In this document: one piece after another, positions 7,759-12,121 of the stretch | Layout of the letters: each line of letters starts with the position of its first letter | How positions within the stretch are numbered: the stretch's first letter is position 1 | Notes under the pieces: generated by a model | The model's input: the letters and a program-made list of their open reading frames with translations, nothing else | Databases searched by the model: none | What the model was told of the DNA's origin: nothing | Position numbers and translations under genes: made by a program | From: Anaerolineae bacterium | GTDB lineage: Bacteria; Chloroflexota; Anaerolineae; E26-bin7 | Assembly: GCA_029933115.1 (NCBI GenBank) | Contig: JAOZOT010000049.1 | Coordinates: 1-14,231 of the forward strand | Reading direction: 5' to 3' | DNA length: 14,231 bases

Positions 7759-7981
7759 AATAAGGGTGGTAGCTCTGCACTCAATCGTGGTTGGGCAGGC
7801 TGCCCCATTCCGAGGGCGCAGGATGGGAAAAATTTATGGTTTTTTGGGCGGCGGCGAAGCCGCCGCCCAAAAAACACCCTATTTCCCCTCTTCTGTGTGG
7901 GAACATGTCCCACCCGATCGCTTGCCCACGTTTACATGCGGGCTTGCCAATAAGGGTAGCCCTGCATTTAATTAGGCAGGC
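7759..7981. repeat. Pair of imperfect direct repeats, 7759-7800 and 7949-7981
   Basis: Both begin AATAAGGGT, continue with a shared TAGC/AGCC then CTGCA stretch, and end in GGCAGGC. The first copy carries about 9 extra bases. They lie 190 bases apart on the same strand and enclose the 16-bp palindrome and the GTGGGA hairpin. Confidence 0.6.
7840..7874. repeat. Perfect 16-bp palindrome with 3-base loop
   Basis: TTTTTTGGGCGGCGGC, loop GAA, GCCGCCGCCCAAAAAA. On the minus strand the tip reads C(UUCG)G, an exceptionally stable tetraloop. On both strands the T run comes before the stem and the A run after it, so there is no downstream U tract and it is not a standard intrinsic terminator. Confidence 0.9.
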
Positions 7982-7992
7982 GTTGATGACCG

Positions 7993-8020
7993 AAAAGGGC
8001 GGCGGATGAAGCACGCCGCC
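7993..8020 (-). terminator. Possible weak intrinsic terminator after the methyltransferase
   Basis: On the minus strand GGCGGC, 11 bases, GCCGCC, then CTTTT. It lies about 75 bases after the methyltransferase stop. The stem is GC-rich but the T tract is short, and the element belongs to a series of hairpins, so this is a weak call. Confidence 0.35.
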
Positions 8021-8096
8021 TGGATATGTCCAGGCATCGCCATTTACGCGATGCCGCTATTTTCAGGAGGGGGCCACCTGAGGCACGAGGTACAAA

Positions 8097-9827
8097 TCAG
8101 GCTCTCACACAATATAGCTTGGCCGCTTTCAGTGCTTTACTCCACGTTGGAAACAAGTCAAAGAATGCTTCCAGGTCATATTTGCTCAATTTCTGCACGT
8201 CTTCTGGCGTTGGCAGACGGCCCAATTTTGCCGCCAGGTCGCGCAATTCCAGTTGCAGCTCTTTCTTGGTATATTTTCGCTGCGGCTTGTGTATGCTCTT
8301 GCGCTCTATGTAGCCTTTGCGCCTTACCTCGGCTATCTTCTCCCTCGTCATCCTGACGTATCTTTCGTCAACGTCAATCGCTACATAGCGCCGCCCCAAT
8401 CTGACGGCCGTAACCGGGGTCGTGCCTGTACCACACAAGGCATCCAGCACCACATCGCCCTCGTTCGTGGAGAGGCGGATAATGCGCTCCATCAACGCCT
8501 CAGGCAATTGGCAGGGATGATAGTCCCGGTCGCGGCGATGTTTGATACGGTGGATGTCCCACCAAATGTCGGTCAGAGGCATCTTGTCATCAATCCCCAT
8601 CGCTTTGCGTCTGCGGATACACGAGGCGCGCAGACAGTAGTACCGGGCGTCCAATTGTCCCACTTGGTCATAGTTGAAGGTGAAATCTGTGGGATGTTTG
8701 GTGTAGAACAGCAAACCATAGTGAGCCGGCATCAGCTTGCCTCGCGGTTCCGATAGCGCATCCCACACGATCCAGTTTTTAAAATAGAGCCGTTGGTTGA
8801 GAAATGTGGCGTGATACATCGTCCACTGTGGTAAATTCAACACATACAGCGAACCGGTGGGTTTCAATATGCGCACGTATTCCTGCAACCATGCGTTGCA
8901 CCATTTGATGTACTCTTCGTCCGCCCGGGCGTCATCGTAGGTATGATACGCCTTGTCGAGATTGTACGGCGGGTCGGCGAAAACGAGGTCCACAGAGTTG
9001 TCGGGATAGCGTTTGAGTATCTCCACTGCGTCGCCGTGGTGGACGACGTTGCACATTTTGTCACCGAGTTCGTTGGTAGCGGCGCTGTATCTTGGCTTTG
9101 AGGGGCCGGGCAATTTGTACCAGGTGGCCGGCTCGGCCCCGGCTCTCTCGGCACCGACGCCTTCCTTGGGGCCGATGATGCCCTTGACCTCGCCAGCAGA
9201 TGCCTGCCCTGTCTCGAAATCCAGCATCCGCAAGATGGTGTCCAGCACAGGAGCAGAGAGCTGGGTGTAGTTATTTGTCTGAGGTAGGCTCGTCCACACA
9301 TCGGAGATAACATAGCCATCGGGGTGCATCAAGTGTGCCTTGCCACCCCAGTCTTTGAGCGTCCTCTTGCAGAAGGCACAGTACTGGTGAGGAAAGCGCG
9401 TTCGCTTCACTCTGAAACGATCGCTGCCTTTGGCAAACAACAGTACAGCCCCGTGTACCGAAGGCAAGCCACTTTCTCTGTGCTGAATTGTGGACTCGAC
9501 GGCGATCCAATATTTAAAGTTCAGATAGCGGTCAAGGTAGACGCCTAGCTCCGGCAAGTATTCGGGGCATCCCTGTACAAAAAGCAATCCCCCGTTCTTC
9601 AGCGCCCGCACACATTCGTCCAGGTACGCCTTAAGGGCATTGGCGTTGAGCAGATCAAGCCCTTCGACCTTTGGGAAAAGTGCGGCGGTGACAACTATGA
9701 TAAAATCCAGGGAATTATCACTTGCCTCTTTCAGCGTCCGGCCGAAATTTTCTCTGTCTGGATAGACAATGTTCACGATTTGCTGACCTGCGATAGAAGC
9801 TCCCTTTCCATCCACGCGGATGTGCAA
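8097..9827 (-). CDS. DNA (N4-cytosine or N6-adenine) methyltransferase with a degenerate duplicated N-terminal half
   Basis: The active half spans about 258-505: HGDAVEIL, then FADPPYNL (motif IV, DPPY 285-288), a target-recognition region with YYCLRASC and DIWWDIHRIKH, HPCQLPEALMERII (motif X-like), then DALCGTGTTPVTA (motif I, AdoMet, about 462-473). IV before I is the beta-class order. Residues 18-203 align collinearly with this half (SDNSLDF with PDNSVDL; YLDECVRALKNGGLLFV with WLQEYVRILKPTGSLYV; YLNFKYWIAVE with RLYFKNWIVWD), but VVTA replaces DPPY and there is no motif I. A linker at about 205-257 joins the halves. The tail, about 519-571, reads like a homing-endonuclease-associated HNH repeat (LAAKLGRLPTPEDVQKL...FPTWSKALKAA). 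The TTG start at 9827 is the first possible, since TGA lies in frame just before. GTG at 9815 is an alternative. It lies 11 bases after ftsY. No restriction enzyme is visible. Confidence 0.88.
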   Translation of the reverse strand: MHIRVDGKGASIAGQQIVNIVYPDRENFGRTLKEASDNSLDFIIVVTAALFPKVEGLDLLNANALKAYLDECVRALKNGGLLFVQGCPEYLPELGVYLDRYLNFKYWIAVESTIQHRESGLPSVHGAVLLFAKGSDRFRVKRTRFPHQYCAFCKRTLKDWGGKAHLMHPDGYVISDVWTSLPQTNNYTQLSAPVLDTILRMLDFETGQASAGEVKGIIGPKEGVGAERAGAEPATWYKLPGPSKPRYSAATNELGDKMCNVVHHGDAVEILKRYPDNSVDLVFADPPYNLDKAYHTYDDARADEEYIKWCNAWLQEYVRILKPTGSLYVLNLPQWTMYHATFLNQRLYFKNWIVWDALSEPRGKLMPAHYGLLFYTKHPTDFTFNYDQVGQLDARYYCLRASCIRRRKAMGIDDKMPLTDIWWDIHRIKHRRDRDYHPCQLPEALMERIIRLSTNEGDVVLDALCGTGTTPVTAVRLGRRYVAIDVDERYVRMTREKIAEVRRKGYIERKSIHKPQRKYTKKELQLELRDLAAKLGRLPTPEDVQKLSKYDLEAFFDLFPTWSKALKAAKLYCVRA

Positions 9828-9838
9828 TCCGCTGCGCC

Positions 9839-10747
9839 TTACTCAAACAAGCCTTCCACGAATGCTTCTGCCTCAAACTCGGCCAAGTCGTCCAGCCCTT
9901 CGCCGGTGCCCACCCAGCGGATAGGGATGCCCAGTTCTTTGGCGATGGCAAAAACGATGCCTCCTTTGGCCGTGCCGTCCAACTTGGCCAGGAAGATGCC
10001 GGTGATGTCAACGGCCTCTTTGAAATGCTGAGCCTGGGCCAGGGCATTCTGGCCGGTGGTAGCGTCCAGAACGAGGAGGGTCTCGTGGGGAGCGCGGGGG
10101 GCATTTTTGGCCGCTACTCTCCGCACCTTCTTCAGTTCCTGCATCAAATTATACTTGGTGTGCAGGCGGCCGGCCGTGTCAATGATGAGCACATCGGCCC
10201 CGCGGGAGCGGCCGGCCTGGATGGTGTCATAGACCACTGCGCCCGGGTCGGCCCGAGGTTGGTGGGCGATGACGTCAACGCCTACCCGTTCTCCCCAGAT
10301 TTTGAGCTGATCAATGGCTGCGGCACGAAAAGTGTCGGCCGCCCCCAGGATCACTTTCTTCCCCCGGTCCTTGTAATACTTGGCCAGCTTGGCAATGCTG
10401 GTGGTCTTCCCCGAGCCGTTCACCCCTACGACCAGAATGACTGTCAACAAGGGAGATTCGTCGGACCTCTGAACCTTGCTGTTCAAAATGTCAATCAATT
10501 CCCTCTTGAGAATCTCCTTCACCGCCTCGGCGTCGCGTATCCTGGCCTTATTGACCTGTTCTTGCAACTTTTCAACGAGTTCAACGGTGGTTTTGACCCC
10601 CACATCAGCCTGAATGAGCAATTCTTCCAGCTCTTCCCACAACTCATCGCTGATTTCGCTCACGCCTAGCAGTTCTGTGACCCGTCCGAAGAAGGAGCGA
10701 CGGGTACGGGTCAGACTTTGGCTGATTTTCTTCGACCGTCCCAGCAC
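9839..10747 (-). CDS. ftsY: Signal recognition particle receptor FtsY
   Basis: This SRP-receptor GTPase docks SRP-bound ribosomes at the membrane. It has 302 residues: the N domain helical bundle spans about 18-98 (ELLGVSEISDELWEELEELLIQADVG), followed by the G domain with P-loop GVNGSGKTT (108-116), GAADTFRAAA (135-144), DTAGR (190-194), AKLDGTAKGG (254-263; TKLD in most relatives) and GVGTGEGLDDLAEF-type end (WVGTGEGLDDLAEF). There is no long acidic A domain; a short basic N-terminus (RSKK, RTRRSF) may bind lipid. The start is GTG at 10747. GGGAGGT lies about 10 bases upstream, a somewhat long spacing, and no better in-frame start exists. A good promoter lies just upstream. The methyltransferase follows after 11 bases, so both are likely on one transcript. 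Confidence 0.97.
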   Translation of the reverse strand: MLGRSKKISQSLTRTRRSFFGRVTELLGVSEISDELWEELEELLIQADVGVKTTVELVEKLQEQVNKARIRDAEAVKEILKRELIDILNSKVQRSDESPLLTVILVVGVNGSGKTTSIAKLAKYYKDRGKKVILGAADTFRAAAIDQLKIWGERVGVDVIAHQPRADPGAVVYDTIQAGRSRGADVLIIDTAGRLHTKYNLMQELKKVRRVAAKNAPRAPHETLLVLDATTGQNALAQAQHFKEAVDITGIFLAKLDGTAKGGIVFAIAKELGIPIRWVGTGEGLDDLAEFEAEAFVEGLFE

Positions 10748-10774
10748 GTAGAAACTAACCTCCCAGGGATGTTT

Positions 10775-10789
10775 GTACGTTAACCGTAC
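10775..10789. promoter_or_regulatory. Quasi-palindrome at the ftsY transcription start, possible operator
   Basis: GTACGTTAACCGTAC is a near-perfect inverted repeat centred on GTTAAC. It begins 2 bases downstream of the -10 box and covers the predicted start near 10784. It could be an operator or a chance palindrome; no regulator is suggested by the neighbours. Confidence 0.3.
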
Positions 10790-10790
10790 T

Positions 10791-10819
10791 ATTATACTAT
10801 AAACTCACGATATTGACAA
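10791..10819 (-). promoter_or_regulatory. Sigma70-type promoter for ftsY
   Basis: On the minus strand TTGTCA (10819-10814), 17 bases, TATAAT (10796-10791): 5 of 6 and 6 of 6 matches with ideal spacing. The start would be near 10784, giving a leader of about 37 bases to the GTG at 10747. It probably serves ftsY and the methyltransferase. Confidence 0.8.
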
Positions 10820-10839
10820 AAGCTGCGTGGGCAATGACT

Positions 10840-10868
10840 CTCCCGCCGGGGTTCGCAACCTGCGGGAG
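10840..10868. repeat. Hairpin between the ftsY promoter and the palindromic element
   Basis: CTCCCGC pairs with GCGGGAG (7 bp), with an inner GGTT/AACC stem around CGC. It lies upstream of both divergent genes, so a terminator role is unlikely. The GGTTCGCAACC core resembles a tRNA T-arm, but no tRNA surrounds it. Confidence 0.6.
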
Positions 10869-10881
10869 GGTGAACTATTGA

Positions 10882-11025
10882 CTTTACCTACAAGCCCTGA
10901 AGCCCCCACTGCGAGGTGGGGGTAAGTCACAGCCGGCCCAGGAGAAAGCTCCCCTGGGTCAGTTGTGACGGCTCCCCCGGCTACACCGGGGGCTTCTCGG
11001 CGCTATCCTCACGATGTGGGTAAAG
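10882..11025. mobile_element. Non-coding nested-palindrome element, MITE or IS200/IS605-end (PATE) like
   Basis: The ends are CTTTACCTAC (10882-10891) and GTGGGTAAAG (11016-11025), inverted with 9 of 10 matching. Inside are GAAGCCCCC (10899-10907) against GGGGGCTTC (10988-10996), a perfect inverted pair. There are also local hairpins: CCCCCAC/GTGGGGG (10903-10922), CCCAGGAG with CTCCCCTGGG (10937-10958) and CCCCCGG/CCGGGGG (10974-10992). GGGTGAACT followed shortly by TTGAC occurs at both flanks (10868-10882 and 11025-11042). There is no ORF of transposase size. The paired subterminal hairpins resemble the ends of IS200/IS605-group elements and their palindrome-only relatives. That assignment is from memory of the family, not a search. 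Confidence 0.55.
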
Positions 11026-11037
11026 GGTGAACTCTGT

Positions 11038-11066
11038 TTGACAAAAACAGAGCCTGGGGGTAAAAT
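11038..11066 (+). promoter_or_regulatory. Near-consensus sigma70-type promoter overlapping the start of the membrane-protein gene
   Basis: TTGACA (11038-11043), 17 bases, TAAAAT (11061-11066): 6 of 6 and 5 of 6 matches. The -10 box overlaps the ATG at 11065, so its transcript would begin near 11073, next to an in-frame GTG at 11074. Confidence 0.7.
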
Positions 11067-11913
11067 GAGTTTTGTGCATCCATCTGCTGGAAACGACCTC
11101 CGATCCGAAAAGAGAGAGGCCGCCTGCTGCGAAAAGGCCGGCGTTTTCGTGAGTCTGATCGTGCTTGGCCTGGCCTTTCTGCCTGAGCTAGAGTTGCCCA
11201 CCAGGACTTTTCACCTCCTTGGTTCGTTGGCTTCTATCCGACTTTCTGCAACGGGGCTGATGGCAGCTCTGCTGGCCGGCCTGGCTTGCACCGGCACCGA
11301 GTCTCTGGTCCGTTCTCACCCCCTGGTCCGCCGGGGAGAGGTCCGTCACACTTTTGTCTTTTGGGCTCTCCCTGGCCTGTCAGTGACCGCAGTGACCCTG
11401 CTCCTTCCTCTGGCCCCCGACAAAGTTTGGCTGAGCGGCCTGGCTATGACCGCCCTTCTCTTGCTGCTGATCGCGGTAGCCCAATATCACACTGTTGACC
11501 CTACCGACCCCGGCTACAGAGTAGCTCGCCAGGCCCTGAATATTTTCGCCTATATTGTGGCCTTCGGCTTTTTCGCTCTGATCTACAAAGCCCGCAGTCT
11601 GCTTTCGGCTCCGATTGCGGCCGCGGTGGGCGGTCTGCTGGCTCTGGAGTTGTTGCGCGGAGCCCACCACAGCCTGCGTCTGGTCGCTTTTTATGCTCTT
11701 GTTACCGGTCTGGCATTGGGGGAAACGGCCTGGGCTCTGAAGTATTGGACGGCCAGCCGATTGACCGGCGGGCTGTTCCTGCTTTTGGTTTTCTACTTGC
11801 TCGCCGGCTTTTCGCGGGAGGGACTTTTACGGAGGCTCGACCGGCGGGCGCTCGTTGAATTCTCTCTGGTTGCCCTGGTGGGTCTGGGGCTCATCATCAA
11901 ATACCACCCTTGA
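11065..11913 (+). CDS. Polytopic membrane protein of unknown function (about nine helices; possibly DUF5656)
   Basis: A protein of 282 residues if ATG 11065 is used. About nine hydrophobic segments follow a short polar N-terminus: VFVSLIVLGLAFL, TGLMAALLAGLACTG, FVFWALPGLSVTAVTLLLPLA, WLSGLAMTALLLLLIAVAQY, LNIFAYIVAFGFFALIY, IAAAVGGLLALELL, VAFYALVTGLALGETAWAL, GGLFLLLVFYLLAG and EFSLVALVGLGLII. Charged residues that stand out are the Glu in GTESLVRSHP and those in LELLRGAHHS and GETAW. The frame is open from 11014, but the extra 17 codons are encoded by the right end of the palindromic element and the promoter, so I reject that start. The layout reminds me of DUF5656 proteins of Chloroflexota, a weak recollection. 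No catalytic motif is recognised and no function is proposed. It is divergent from ftsY and convergent with the next gene. Confidence 0.75.
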   Translation: MSFVHPSAGNDLRSEKREAACCEKAGVFVSLIVLGLAFLPELELPTRTFHLLGSLASIRLSATGLMAALLAGLACTGTESLVRSHPLVRRGEVRHTFVFWALPGLSVTAVTLLLPLAPDKVWLSGLAMTALLLLLIAVAQYHTVDPTDPGYRVARQALNIFAYIVAFGFFALIYKARSLLSAPIAAAVGGLLALELLRGAHHSLRLVAFYALVTGLALGETAWALKYWTASRLTGGLFLLLVFYLLAGFSREGLLRRLDRRALVEFSLVALVGLGLIIKYHP

Positions 11914-11932
11914 CCAAAGTTCGGGACCGCTT

Positions 11933-12094
11933 GTAGTAACGGCTTTGGCCGCCGAAAAGCGACTGCTGAGGCTCCAGTCTGGCGAATTCTGAATACCACA
12001 TCTTGACAAGGAGCTGAGTGTAACCACGAGATGTGGTGGTTCGTAGTGGCGACCTTCGCTTTTCGTCACCTTGAACGGCTAAAGCCGTCACTAC
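11933..12094. mobile_element. MITE-like long imperfect palindrome between convergent genes
   Basis: Outer arms: GTAGTAACGGCTTTGGCCG from 11933, and ACGGCTAAAGCCGTCACTAC ending at 12094, inverted with few mismatches. The homology continues inward (GAAAAGCGAC against CTTCGCTTTTCGTC). A nested inner pair, ACCACATCT (11995-12003) with AGATGTGGT (12029-12037), brackets the centre. No ORF fills it. It is built from one forward and one inverted partial copy of the repeat family also present at 5925-6057. It makes up most of the 208-base gap between two convergent genes and might also stop transcription from both sides. Confidence 0.6.
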
Positions 12095-12117
12095 GAACAA
12101 AAACACCGGTGTCCAAC
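12019..12117 (+). repeat. Dispersed palindromic repeat, copy 2
   Basis: Plus-strand homolog of the minus-strand block 6057-5925, from TGTAACC to GTCCAAC. Shared landmarks are CGTAGTGGCGAC, ACGGCTAAAGCCGTCACT and CGAACAAA, followed by ACACCGGTGT where copy 1 has ACGCCGGCGT. Both are perfect palindromes with compensated changes. Confidence 0.8.
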
Positions 12118-12121
12118 TCAG

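Larger units (their letters stand above)
7738..8096 (-). other. 359-base gene-free gap full of hairpins and direct repeats (prfB 5' side)
   Basis: No convincing gene is present. Seen in it: a perfect 16-bp palindrome (7840-7874); a GTGGGA/TCCCAC hairpin (7897-7913); three adjoining stems, GGCGGC/GCCGCC (7998-8020), CCTGGA/TCCAGG (8019-8034) and GGCATCGC/GCGATGCC (8033-8055); and two imperfect direct repeats (7759-7800 and 7949-7981). The prfB Shine-Dalgarno AAGGAGG is at 7752-7746. I see no good -35/-10 pair for prfB, so it may depend on read-through from ftsY or on a weak promoter. The region may hold a structured leader RNA or a nest of small repeat insertions; the sequence alone does not decide. 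Confidence 0.6.

Noticed and set aside
7840..7874. Intrinsic terminator
   Set aside because: The palindrome has T before and A after the stem on both strands, so no RNA would carry a U tract after the hairpin.
7781..8014. Short open frames on both strands in the gap before prfB
   Set aside because: They read through the palindromes and direct repeats, and have neither ribosome sites nor protein-like composition.
10840..10868. tRNA or tRNA remnant, from a GGTTCGCAACC T-arm-like core
   Set aside because: No acceptor, D or anticodon arm can be placed around it; the flanking 7-bp stem fits a simple hairpin better.
11014..11064. Upstream ATG (11014) as start of the membrane-protein gene
   Set aside because: The 17 extra codons overlap the right end of the palindromic element and the -35 box, lack a ribosome site and add an unlikely polar leader.
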